In this document: piece after piece, positions 51,581 through 63,532 of the stretch
Position numbering within the stretch: the first letter of the stretch is position 1
How the letters are laid out: every line of letters begins with the position of its first letter
Source of the DNA: Polytrichum commune
Lineage: Eukaryota; Streptophyta; Polytrichopsida; Polytrichales; Polytrichaceae
Reading direction: 5' to 3'
NCBI GenBank assembly: GCA_950295325.1
Contig: OX485803.1
Coordinates: forward strand, 5,394,001 to 5,458,000
DNA length: 64,000 bases
Notes under the pieces: model-generated
Seen by the model: the letters and a program-made list of their open reading frames with translations, nothing else
What the model was told of the DNA's origin: nothing
Database searches by the model: none
Position numbers and translations under genes: made by a program

Positions 51581-54319
51581 AACAAATCTTCGCCCGCTTT
51601 GATTCCTTTCACTTTTGTTCCTCTCTCACTTTGATTCCCCACTAGAGCACATGAATGATTATGTGACAATTGGCATTGTTTCTTATGTTAGAAGAACGAG
51701 GACTGTGTGGTTGTGCTTGAGAGGGCAACATCAACCTGTAGTCAAATATATGTCTCCCAGAAGCTTGTAAGACATAAAATAGTTCCTTGATTTGAGTGTG
51801 TGGAATATGGTATGTTGTATGCGGTTTTGTAGTATATATGTATATATATATACGGGGCTACGGATTTGTATCGTCTAAGAAGGTGAAAAACGTAATGCAT
51901 TTTTTAATAACATTAAAATGAATACTTTAATTTGATGTGACACTATAAACGGTATCAAATACCCCTTACTATTCTAGTAAAATTCACTTGGAATATATCC
52001 ACCTTCAACATGTAGGGGATTGGATTTCATCCATAATGGATGGGTTTATATAGATGTCATAAACCTTAAGCCATACATATGGAGCAACATACTCATCTGA
52101 TTCATATCTTACTATGGGCATGTACAAATAGTTTATCATGTGATTTGGGAAGCTATGCTTCATTAGGGTGGTTTTGATTGGTAAAATCTCATTGAGGAAT
52201 TCATCAAAGCTCCATAACATTCTTGAGATCCTTTACCCTATTCGCTTTCTAATGTCACCGGGAACAAAGCGTTGGGATACTAGCCTCTTACATGCACCAA
52301 TGACACAATGTCCAATATTAGCCTAAGGTTTGATAAATCATGCAAGTGTGGCCACCCTATGTTCTATATTTAGTTGTATAACCCTCGAGGGTTACATCCC
52401 AACCCTAGGTTTGAGAGTCTTATGTACTTCTTATCAAGGTCCACAAAACAAGATTCCTTTGAAATAGAAGAATGTTATGTCCTCTAATTTCTCAACAAAT
52501 CAAATTGGGGTGGCTTTATTTCCATTGATATGTCACAAAAATCAAATTTAAAGCACTAAATTAGTCCTTTCTTGGAAAACTATGGGTATGATTTTGTATT
52601 TTTCCTTCCTTATGTGGCGTGGCCCAGGAATATTGTCTGAAAAGGGATGTATTTTACCCTAGTGTAGTTGCTTCAATTCAATTTATAAAGAAACATAATC
52701 CCACGGCATACTTCGCATATGACACACTCGGTCATTAACACACATGAACGATGACTGAAAGATGTCGCCTTCTTTTGATTTTATGAGGTCCACTTAACTC
52801 TACCTAGAAAATCAATCATTTAAAGAATGAAGAACATAGCATTTTTCAAGATATAGCACCCCATGAATCCCGTAGACATCTATATATTCTTCCGATTGGC
52901 GAGGTATCCCAAATGTGAAGTTAGATTGTGTCAGCTACAACCGATACATCCTAGGCCAACCCCACATGCATGCCCGGCTTAGCTGACTTGGATTTTTTTT
53001 TAATAATCAAAAAGAAAAATTGTTCGGTACCCAAAGGAGGGGAGCGGCCCAATTACCGGTATGTCCTAGTGCAGCGAACAATACCTAGGTCACATACTAT
53101 TCACTTTGCAAAGGTGACCCGACATAAGAAAGGTGTAGCTCTTCTCAAATGTTGGAGATTCTTGACACTAATAACGCGCGTGCTGCAACACCCTAATGCT
53201 GAGTAACGTTTGAATTGAAGCCAAGACTGGGAACCTTCCACAGAAACTTTCAGTTACTGTCTCTATATTAGTGGTTTCGACTTCCCAAACATGCCCATTG
53301 AAATTCTGAAACAGGAAACTAACAAAATTGGGTATCACCAAAACCAGAAGATGACATCAGTGCGGGGCCTAAAATTACACCATAAAGCGTCAATCGACAC
53401 TGTGAGCGGATCTAAATACAGGGCACCGCTTTGTGGAGTTTGTGTCGCGCAGTTTGTGGTGGGAGTGTTGGTGGTATAATATTACAGTAAATATAAGTAT
53501 ATATGTTGCAAATATAAGTTACGGGCCGGGAGGGGCCAATGTTTGTGTGGAATCTGACTGTCAGGACAGTGGAGGAGTTAGGGCTACTTATTGCTTCCAT
53601 GTGAACAGAGCAGATAACCGTTTGCTTTGCCGGGCCTGCCTAGCTAATTCCGGAAACGATGCGCACAACAGCAGACCTTGAACATAAATTATTGGCATGC
53701 ATCTGGAACCTCTTGATTGAATTCCGGGGCCCCACCGCTTGTTAAAAGCATGCACCAACCAGTAACCCTTGGGAAGACATGCACATTCATTCGGAGACAC
53801 CGTGTCGTAAGCTTAGCGTGTATCCGAAGAGATGGAAAAGTATAGATTGTGTGTGTTATTTTTAGCCCCGTGCAGATTTCCTCCTGACGAATATAGACGA
53901 AATGCGGGCCTCAAAATTCGAAAGCGGGGATTCTCCTCGACGGCGCTACATGCCCTGTTGGGTATGTCCTAACTCCGGGAAAAGACTTTGCATTAAAATA
54001 AATGAATGAAATCCGGGTACCTAGTACTCTTTTCGAATTCCCTTGTTAAATAAGCACGGAAGTGTGCCGTGTGCAAGTCCACCAATTATTTACTCTGCGA
54101 CTACGGCACTAAAGAAAGACTCCATCACAATCCCAAAGAGTCCGGACATCGACTTTGGTGTTTCTATATTAGAAGTATGCTCGCAATGTTCGACTGCCCG
54201 GGCTGAGTTTAGGGCATATGCAGTCGAGATGCTAGTGTTCCAAAAGTCCAACCGGTTACATCTTGCAATCTTTCGCTTCTTCTTTATCAATTTGGAGTAT
54301 GTTCCATGGATGTATGATC
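51581..54319. other. Intergenic, no gene recognised
   Basis: A minus-strand frame at 52220-52005 (opening MLWSFDEFLNEILPI) and a plus-strand frame at 54043-54348 (101 codons, start TTG) are unrecognised. From about 53200 to 54320 the DNA is less repetitive-looking and slightly GC-richer, so a gene fragment is possible, but no domain is seen. Confidence 0.4.
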
Positions 54320-54650
54320 GGGGAGAAGCGGCAGTTAGTTACAAATGAACCGGTTGAGTTTCAGAATTAATTAGTTAAAGTTCAAGACTGCAGGAATATT
54401 ACTGATCATTTTAGAGGGATTTATAGAATATACCCCAATTTTATAAAGGAAAACCGAATGATGCCAACATGTGACCGGTTGGACTTGCAAACACTAGGAT
54501 CTCAACCGATTAACTTATGCCCAAAAATCTCCCCAATCACTGCCATAGATTCCTCTAAGCTGATGGGCCATTCTCCTAAAGTCTTGAATTCCAACCAGTC
54601 ATTTCTCAAACTCAACCGGTTCATCTGTAACTAGTGGTCGCTTCTCCCCA
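54320..54650. mobile_element. 'AACCGGTT' foldback family, copy C
   Basis: The forward part 54320-54545 (GGGGAGAAGCGGCAG, TGAACCGGTTGAG, GGTTGGACTTGCAAACACTA) is followed by an inverted partial arm, 54547-54650 (GATTCCTCTAAG, CTCAACCGGTTCATCTGTAA, CGCTTCTCCCC). It is the best-defined copy for drawing the element ends. Confidence 0.8.
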
Positions 54651-55814
54651 TTCATTGGCAATGTTCACCTCTTTGGCGAATTGGTGTGCAAGGTTTTTGG
54701 CAAGATTTAAAGACCTTCTGCATAAATCTCTCTGGACAAACCCACCAACACCATTTGTGATATTTATTGTCACTTACTATGCTGAGTCACACAATGCTAT
54801 GAATAGTTATTGAGAATACAATAGTTTAGTTTACCAAGAGAAGTCATTTTGTGTCGAATCTCTATTGATCACAACAACCTATTCAACCTTTGCTAGTACA
54901 AATTAAACTTTAGAGTGAAACACTATTGCATTGCGTAGTTCCAAAAAGGAAATGACACTGAATACCATATAAACCGTGTAGACTATTGTCAAGTGGAAAT
55001 TTGCACTTCTCATAAAGAATATGGAGGCCTCAGTTTCAGCCTTGTTGAAAGTGGGTATGCAAACGATTTTGTGCAAGTGAGTTGTTCAGGTTTTCCACGA
55101 TAATTCAACCTTCGGTTTAGAAGGCGTCACCAGAGCGGCTAAGTTCAATCTTGAAGCATGGAAACTGACCTTCAAATCCGACAAATTTTTTCAACACTCG
55201 TGTTTCATTTAAAGACAGCTCCAAGGGTTAGCATCAACGTGCACACACACCCTCGCCCCCTCTCGGAAGGTGATGGTTAAGAGATGCAAATTTGTGTCCG
55301 GAGAGAGGAATTCTCAAAAATAACCTTTGGTGTAGCCTGAATTACGTTGGCTTGAAATTTGTAGTCACTATAAATAAAATTTTAAAAAATTGTTTATTTT
55401 TAGATCTATTGTCACAAGGGTATGCCTACTGTTGACAACAATTGGGATTTGCAAAAACACAATTTCCCTTTGTAAGATGATGGTTGTGTCAAAATTTGCC
55501 TTCTTTGACACTTGTGATGGTAAGCAGCTTAAGTCACCCGGGCAAATCAATGCTTCGGAACTTGCTTGGATCAACGCTTGTTGTAGGGGGTCACTATTGA
55601 TTTTTTGGGGAATTTTTTTTTTAAAAAAAACTACAAGAATTAAACTATAGGGTGATTTGTTTTAATCTAGGTGAAGAAGCATTGTATTTTTTTTTGGTAG
55701 ATATATGTAATACTAGTATAAATAATTTAGGGGTTTATATAATTCTATAATTCAATTTTATTTTTTCCTACAATGTGGTTGGATTTTGTGCAACCCTAGA
55801 AATTTATTTTTCAG
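54651..55814. other. Intergenic, no gene recognised
   Basis: Mixed composition with short frames only. A and T homopolymer runs lie at about 55610-55630 and 55685-55697. Confidence 0.4.
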
Positions 55815-56228
55815 CTATAAGTTTCTTAGGGGCTTCAAAAATTGTGGATGAAAAATTGCCCAATTTTTGTTGAAACCATGGACAAAGAGTGCATGATGGG
55901 TTTTGACAATGCACCAAGTTTCCACGACATGGAATGGGATGCAATCTTCCTCCTTATTGAACCCACTTATATCTTCCCGCTCAAACAGTTGGAGGAAATG
56001 CTCCTCAATTTCTGTTTCTGCAAAATCTTTGATTTGCACATTGGTTTTGCATTGAACATGCTGCATGGCATTGTTTGTTTGAGGGTTTTCATTTGCTTGC
56101 TTGCGGTTCAAGATGTTTTCTACTTGGAGTTTAGGGTTTGCTAGGGTTTCTTCAAAATTTGCGTGATTAATGGTGAAGGTGAGATTGTTGCACCAACTTC
56201 TAAAGGTTGTCATGCCATCATCAAACAC
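55815..56228 (-). CDS. Hypothetical 137-residue protein, possibly transposon-derived
   Basis: This is the longest non-repetitive open frame in its neighbourhood: ATG at 56228, stop at 55815. The N-terminal part reads MFDDGMTTFRSWCNNLTF; the middle is Asn/Gln-rich and acidic (ETEIEEHFLQLFERED); the C-terminal part is rich in His, Phe and Trp (HALFVHGFNKNWAIF). There is no signal peptide, membrane segment or known motif. No promoter or splice context is visible. It may be a gag-like remnant or chance. Confidence 0.25.
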   Translation of the reverse strand: MFDDGMTTFRSWCNNLTFTINHANFEETLANPKLQVENILNRKQANENPQTNNAMQHVQCKTNVQIKDFAETEIEEHFLQLFEREDISGFNKEEDCIPFHVVETWCIVKTHHALFVHGFNKNWAIFHPQFLKPLRNL

Positions 56229-56669
56229 AAATGTAAATGTGGAGCAAGTTGCTTGTACTTAGAGTTTATTGTCCATTATCTTCTTCCTTTTTGGTGATGC
56301 GTCCAATATTTAGGGTTTGAAGATTGGGTTGTGCAACCAACAATTTCTCTTATTTGTGATTATGTTTCAGAGTTTAGGGTTGTTGGGCCACGATCGCAGC
56401 TAAGGTCAAATTTCGGTTAATTGAAAAAGAAGGTGACAAGCCCACATGGTTTGGGACAATACGTATGCATGAACGGGTCCGGAATTTTATGTGGCATTGT
56501 GAGCAACCTTAGAGGTTGTAGATTGCATCAATTGGCCATACTAGTCATAGAATATGAAAAAAACATTGCAAAATCATTGTTCACTTGGAGCAACTTAATT
56601 CAATATCATGGTTGATTGTATACTTCATCCATGTTGAATTTGGGATTGCTAACATGCAGAAGAAACAAC

Positions 56670-58107
56670 GCCTTTAGGAGGACTTCATGGTATGGATGTC
56701 CTTGGAGGGTGTGCCAAGTTTAGGATGATTGGAGCATGACACACCGGTCCAATCTAACACGATTATTGAGGTTGTAGACCCGACAACAAGTTCCCGCATA
56801 AGAGGAGACGACCATGACCATGAAGGAGGAGTGCTTGCTATTTTTATTTTTGATGCACTACCCGTTGAAGTTGCAATTAGGTACATGACATGTGAAGAGA
56901 AGTAACGGAAGGGATTGTAGCTCATATTTCTTGAAGTCCACCGTTGGAGGCTAAAGTCCATTGACATGGATAGGGTTGCCTTGGTCAAGCTTTATTGCAA
57001 AGAATGCTACATGGACTTTGGAGGAACAATCCGTGATCACATGAAAAAATGGTGTTGCAAACCCTTTTCCAAAATTTTGAGAAATTGCATATAATGAGTA
57101 ACTATCTCATTCGGAGTGGGTATTGGAGGAAAGGCGTTACTTCTAGTCCTACTTTCAAAGTTTTTAATTTCTTAAGATGAACATATGGCTATGCATATAA
57201 AAGCTCTCAAAATTTATGATTGATATACCCCTCCATCAAAAGGCTTGAACTCCAATATTATGTAATTATAGGGTCCTCAGAATGTATGAACAAATTTTAG
57301 AAATACCCCCCATAATATATGTTGGATATTGCACATATATGAAACATTGTGCACTTGGTGAAACCCCCTTCCCCCCCCCCCCCCCCCCGCGCAGGTCATG
57401 GGAGCCATGCGAGAGAGAGGGCAACACGGTGAAATTTACACAAGCCAATAGTTTTGTTAGTGAACAATGTTTCCTTGATGTGAAAATTTCTTGCCATTAT
57501 GTAATTACACCTATTTGTCAATTGGAGACTGCTATCATGGTTTACCCATCCCTTTTCACTTGACAACTTTGTATTCATGTGAGATATTTTTCTCTAACAT
57601 TGGCAGTATGAGTGGATTAGAAAGATCCTATGATTTCCATGACGTTTTCAATATGGCCAATGTCATAAACATGCTCTAAACCATGAAATATAAAGACAAT
57701 AATCTACCGTTTGCCAAAAGACACAATAAAATGGAAAGCATTTGGGAAAAACTCCATCCTCTAAAACCCGATGAAGCACCTTGTAGCCTCAGTAACCACT
57801 TTGGCATCACTGAAGTTGACGTGGTGTTCACCCTTAAGGAAAGCCTTAAAAAAACCCAGACAATGTTGTGTACATTGAACATGGCGCCTTCAACTTCAAA
57901 GGACCAAGTCTTGAGAACTTGGTTATTGGAGTTTGGTCGTGTGCGATGGATTTGAAGAAAAGTTGGGAGCAAATGGGGGGTTGTGCAAGCAACCTATATC
58001 TCGCCCTACTCAATCATCACCACCATAGTGTGCCCCTTGATGATTTGTCAAAGAAGGAGTTGTCTTTCCTAAGATTCACGCTCCAAGTGATGGCACTCCA
58101 CTTGTGA
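56670..58107 (+). pseudogene. Decayed protein-coding element, unrecognised, with a Cys motif
   Basis: Protein-like blocks on the plus strand in changing frames: DGFHGMD-like text at 56680; ALPVEVAIRYMTCEEK (about 56858); VALVKLYCKECYMDFGG..RDHMKK (about 56970-57045), a CxxC followed by His; then, one frame over, QTLFQNFEKLHIMSNYL. Later come 57683-57870 (NKMESIWEKLHPLKPDEAP, VVFTLKESLKKTQTM) and, after another shift, 57868-58107 (EHGAFNFKGPSLENLVIGVW, LDDLSKKELSFL). Consistent order on one strand suggests a single dead gene or transposon ORF interrupted by stops and the poly-C tract. I cannot name the family. Confidence 0.35.
57371..57388. repeat. Poly-C run (18 C)
   Basis: An uninterrupted C tract, preceded by CCCCCTT. 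It is a likely sequencing and replication slippage site. Confidence 0.95.
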
Positions 58108-59300
58108 CGGAAATTGATCATGTGGCCATGATTGCAAGCCCACATGTGTGGCTTACTCCAACAGCAAGGTGAAGGGGTGGATGTGGGTAGACATGATGCT
58201 ATTATTTTGATGCGTACTTGCTCATGTTCCATACTTTGCACTACATGTGGACAATGACCTTGCTACGTGTCTATTGTCAATTTTGTGTAAATAATACACA
58301 TTGACTGGAGTAGTGCATCAATTTTTTCGTGTAAACCTATAATTGCACAATTTAAAGTAGGTCAAGGTTGACACCCAAAGATAAAAGATTTGTTTTTTTT
58401 AGTAGTAATTTTTGTAGAGTAGTTGCTACCTTAAACCCGAATGCAAGGGTGGTAATGAATACGGGAGAGGGAATCGACATTTTGGACCGACACTCCTTTG
58501 TCCCAAGCGGCTAAACCTTCTTAGTTTGGAGGGATTTGTGGAAGCACACATTGCCTTGTGTTTATGATGCTTGTTGTAAATGGTGTTGCCGGTTTTCAAT
58601 TCCATGGAAAGCCTTTCTTGTTTGAATTTCGCGTTCTCAGCTCATGCTTATGTTTTTGTTGCAGTGGTGTATTTGTTTTGCATTGTTTCTTGCATGTATG
58701 TTGTTGTGATGGCATGGTTTGATTATTGTGTGTGTTGTTGTAGTGTACATGTTATGAGGTACATTGTTGTCATCTTGCTATTAGCAGTTTAGAATTGTTG
58801 AAGTCATTAATGCATATATTTTTAGTTTTGCGTGAGCAAAAAAATAAAGTTGAATTAAAAAAATCAAAGGTGCATTTTTAAAGCAATATAGGGTCTTATT
58901 AATTAGTCCAAATTTGACATATAAATACCCATAGGATAGGGAAAATATAGTGAAAGTAAAATGTTATCTAATGTAAATGTCCTCAAAAAATAAGGGGGGG
59001 GGAGACATCATACCCCCTTATTATATACCCCTTGAGATATGCTTACTCTAAAACATATTAAATGCACTCCTTGAGCTTTTCACCCAAGGACCTATTTTGG
59101 TGGCCATCTTTGACATCCTTTGCTCACGCATCTCACCACGTAAAAGTTTGTGAGCCTTAAAAACGTACTCACATGTTAATTAACCCTAACAAAAGGTTAG
59201 GAAGCAAAAAAACCAGCGAAAGAAGTGAACCTCACCCTTAAGAAGAGAGAAGCTAAAATAAAAATAAATAAAAAGGTAAGTGCAATTACCATGTGCGGGA
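58108..59300. other. Intergenic, no gene recognised
   Basis: AT-rich. The frame 58580-58792 is Val/Cys/Tyr-rich and hydrophobic by composition, with no family recognised. A G run lies at about 58994-59002. Confidence 0.4.
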
Positions 59301-62300
59301 AGGTGGAGTCTAAGAAGGGAGAAAAGGCCAATGAAGAAGGAAAACCCCGTTTTTTATCCTTCGGGCGGCCCGAAAATGCCGAGCAGCGCAAAAAATAAGG
59401 AGGAGTTGGAGGGGTCTCGGGAGGTAGGAGAGGAGAGGCTCATTAGGTAAGGGGGCCAAGAGAGAGAGAGAGCGGGGGCACGCGGAAGCCCTGCTTCAGT
59501 GAGGGGCGGTGGAGGTTAGGAATAGTTGCTGAGATCCTCAGTTAGGGAGGACTCCGAAGATTGGCAATGGCAGAGGTGGCAGACGAGGAGTTAGGAGAGG
59601 GAAGGTGTTGCGGCATGGTATCGGTAAACTGCGACCTTCTCGGTGCTCAGTGAATTGCAGGCGGTCAGCAACCATTACTTGGAGTGTTGACCTCGTGCAA
59701 CGCTCTCACAAGACCCAACAAGCAAATTTCCGTCAGCAAGGTACTTGTCAGGGAAGAAGCTATGCAGTGAGGGAGCATGTCGTTCGTTTTATCACGTCGC
59801 AAATCTGGGGGAGTAGGTTGTGGCGAAAACCGCTAGGATCCAAGGTCCCGGGCAGGCAGATCCAGCTGGATGAGCGCAGTTAGTGAGTAGGAGCGAGTGA
59901 GAGTTAGAGAGAGAGAGAACATGGCAGGGGGCTCATAGTACCGAAGAATTGTCTGGGTGAAATGAATTAGGCAAAGAGTCACAGCAAATAAGCGTAGGCG
60001 ACGTCCTCGCGGATCTTAGTTAACGGAAGAGCGGCAGAAGGAAAAACAACGCAATTGTGGGGCGTCCTACAAGAACAGGGAGGGTGTAATCACAACCCTT
60101 GTTGCAGAAAGAAAAATGCTTATGTCTAGTCTTAATTTTGTGTCGGATGAAAGAGTGTTGAGGTCTCGAGTGGGTATGCTTGAAGATCAGAATGAGGAAG
60201 CGAGCATTGCCCCGGGAAGGGGGTCCCAGAAGGAGTGCCAACTGCGGTGTCAACATGTTGTAATTCTTTGAAAAAACAGAGTCGCATTCCCTGCTCATGT
60301 GGAGATTTGCGGTGCCGAACGTTGTTAAGGTGGCGTGACATTCGGAACACAAGGAGTCTAAGGAGTCGGCCAAAAAGAACTAGTCATTAGCGAGTCTAGA
60401 AAGGCTATCTGTCACCTTCCCCTTCAAGAGCAGGAGGTTTCATCAAGGGCGCAAGTGTGATGGAATTGTTAGGGTCGGGTGGTTTAGTTAGTGGTGTGCA
60501 GGATTTGTAAGTCTAGGAGGTTGCACTGGGCATCAAACATTGAAGACGAGTGAAGTGCAGGGACTGCAATCCTTGTGATCACGATGCGGGCTCCGAAGGG
60601 GGGAGTTGGATTCAAAGTTGAGGGTCATGCTAGTCGGCCGTTCCGATAGAATCAAGGGCCATGTGCGACTGATACTGTTAGCAATGCATGGACGATGCGA
60701 GCACAAAAGCACCGGTGACGAGTTATTGTCACTAGGGAACTTAAGCTCCAACCACACATGTGGAGGATGTCATTAGCTGCTCTAACGTGGACTACGTGCT
60801 ATGGTTCTTGCAGCAAGGGGCTAAGGGGGCAGTGTGTTGTGCAACTTTGTTGGACTTCCAATTTATCACTTAAGGTTTGAGCGAGGGTTGTGGGCATCCT
60901 TGTGCCGCGTTCAAGGCCATGGGGCAGTTCAGCTGGGTCCTGGTGGGTTGGCAACTGTTGGTTGATGGTAACCAAGGTGGGTAGTGTGATGTTGTGGCTG
61001 CAACCGGCAGTGATTGGAAGTTGCCGCAAGGAGCTTTGACCGCGGGCAGCAAGCCTCCGCTAGAGAGCACTTGTGTCAAGGCACGGCAGGGAATTTTGTG
61101 TGGGTTGGGATTAGGAAGCTAGGGATATTTTGAGGAAGGATGAGGGACATTAGATTTGGGTGTGAGAGAAATGCAATTGGTGAATTGTTGCATTGACATT
61201 GTATGGTGATCGAGCATTTGTTAATGCTTGCATGAGTTAATAAAAAGGTGTTATACACACCACTTCTCTCATCATTAAGTGAAACAAACGTGCTATGTGA
61301 ATGATAACTTAGGATGTGTGACGAGGGATTCTCCACCCGGACTAGGAGGCTGTGAGCCCAAATGAGGTGCCCACATGCGTGTTGGACCTTATTAAGTTGT
61401 TAGAATTGGATTTGGAATTTATATTAGTTATTTAAAAAGATCAAAAGAGTGATATAACGAGTTTAGGTTTGAGTTGAGTTAGGGAGCTATATGGGAATTG
61501 CTTTGGTGTTGAGGTTAGAAGTGTTAATGTGGGAATTAAGTAAGTAAGGGTAAAGCTTAGAACCTACTGAGATGGGATTTAAGTTAGTAATTGCATTAGG
61601 TGGCGGGTTTGGGCCGAAGTATTATTTGTTCTAGGATCAAAGCTACCCGGATTAGAGGGGGAGGGGCCTCTATCCAGTGGAGTGAGGTTCGAGAACTCCG
61701 GAGGGCCAGGAGGAGGGAGGCCCGAAGTCGAGCAGGGGGAATTGGGAGGCTCTCTCTCTTAGGAAGGCACCGATGCTGGAAGGCGGAGCCAGGACACCGG
61801 TGTTAGGACCGGACATACAGATCACTCCAGGGTGCATTCGGGAGCCACGACAGAGCGGGGGAATCTGGGAAGCGCTGATGAGAATGCAGGTAAAAATGGA
61901 TTGAAGTGTTGCTGGGATTCACCAATATTGGCATAGATGGCAGAAGGAGACTTGAAGGGGCGGGATCAACCACACCGTGAGCTAGGGCTAAAAGATCAAG
62001 GGAGAGGCCGCACCGAACTGAAGGGAAGCGAGTCCGCATTGCTCACGGTCCTGAGGGAAAGAGTTGCGGCAGCGGGATGGATCTGAGGTAAGGGATGCCG
62101 GAAACAAGGGCTAGATCAGGGGTTGAGCAAGCTCAGGAGGCAAGGCCTCAGTCTTGCAGGTAGGTGGGGGAACGAGTTTTACAATGTGACCACGAGGATT
62201 TAAAGCTTGGGTGTACATTGAGCTCAAAATTTCAGAGGCAGAGGCGAATTCAAAGGCAGAGGGGCAGAATGGTGTGATAAGGCTGCTGGCTGGTTGGCAT

Positions 62301-62900
62301 TCCGCAACCACGGCAGCAGGGCTGGCTCTCCTTGGGGGAGTGGAGATCTGGGAATGGGTAGAAAGAGATGGAAATGCCGCGTGGCATTCTCAGGCTGCCG
62401 AGGCAACCCCTAAGCAGTGAGGAGTAACCGAACTCGGGACCTCTCGGCAGTTAGGCCACAGTGTAGGGAGATAGGGGAGATGCTGGTTTGAGTTCGGGAC
62501 AGGGTAAGGCCCTGGAAGGGAACCGAAAGGGGCAGGGTTGCTCCCTTAAGTAGGAGGTTGGTGATTAGAGTTAATGCTTTGTTAGGGAGATGGGGAGTAG
62601 TAGTAGCATTAAGCCAGTTGTTGACTTGGCATTAAATTAGTTAAATCTTAGTTAGCCAAGGGAGGGGGTCATGACTTGACATGGGTGTATCCGGATTGAA
62701 GGACACATGGTAGCAAGTATTTATCAATGCTTGGACCTTGGGCCACTGGAATAAATATTGTGTGTTTTAAGATTTACTTGAGACAACTTGGATGCCACGC
62801 GTGATGCCTAAGTAAGGTAAAACTAAGTTCATGTGAGCCTGAGACTCCCACCCGGACTACGACGCATAAGGGTGGGGGTTTAGGGCTGACAGAGGCATTC
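59301..62900. other. GC-richer, G-rich-strand block of unknown nature
   Basis: Composition changes from AT-rich to about 50% GC with many GGGAGG and AGGAGG motifs on the plus strand, then reverts at about 62900. Short frames (for example 59605-59883 and 61600-61806) are Arg/Gly-rich but have no recognised domain. CACCCGGACTA occurs twice, at about 61336 and 62850, each in similar surroundings (CTCCCACCCGG and CTCCACCCGG). It could be the long LTR/UTR of a retrotransposon or a GC-rich non-coding region. A GA run lies at about 59459-59471. Confidence 0.4.
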
Positions 62901-63532
62901 AAAGGTGGTTGATGATTCTTGCTCACAAAGTTTCCCGCAATTAAACCACTTGGGGGGATATTGCCTCACCCAATTCTAGGGATGGGAATATGTTATCCAA
63001 CAACTGCTTGAGGTTTAAAATATCATTAATTGCTCACCCACAAGTCAAGTCTTACTCAATCTCTCTCCTCACTAAATTTTGGGCCATACAACTCATAAAT
63101 TTCCATGTGACATGCTTCTTATCATTTTGCATGTACCATTATATGATGGCTTTGTTTACCTTTTGCATGATCACATCCAAATACTTGACCTATGACCTTG
63201 CACTCCTACTGAATAAGCCCAAGGCCTCAAAAATTTCACATGCCCAACCCACAGAAGCAACAACAATTTGACGAACGTTCTTGGATCTGCATATGGAATG
63301 AAAAGTGGCCTCCGTCGAGGATGAAGATGCAAACCCCTCCCTGCATATCTCTCACACATGCAAGGATTTCAAGGCTTTTGGCATGAAATTTCATTTGTGT
63401 TTGATATTTACATGAGTGAGTGGACGGCTTCCGTGAATCTTCATTTGCATTGCAGATGTTAAAGTGCAAATACAAATGTAGATGCAAAGGGAGTGGGCTT
63501 GCTCTTAGCCCCCAACTCAACAAAATCCACCA
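62901..63532. other. Intergenic, no gene recognised
   Basis: AT-rich. Frames 62990-63271 and 63523-63236 overlap on opposite strands; neither has a recognisable domain. Confidence 0.4.

Noticed and set aside
54090-54290. PPR-like peptide (FWNTSISTAYALN) on the minus strand
   Set aside because: Only one partial match; no 35-residue periodicity and overlaps another frame.
56421-56615. BED zinc finger of a hAT transposase
   Set aside because: Cys/His spacing does not fit; no downstream hAT dimerisation domain.
57282-57563. 93-codon ORF spanning a Pro run
   Set aside because: The Pro run is the poly-C tract; no conserved sequence either side in that frame.
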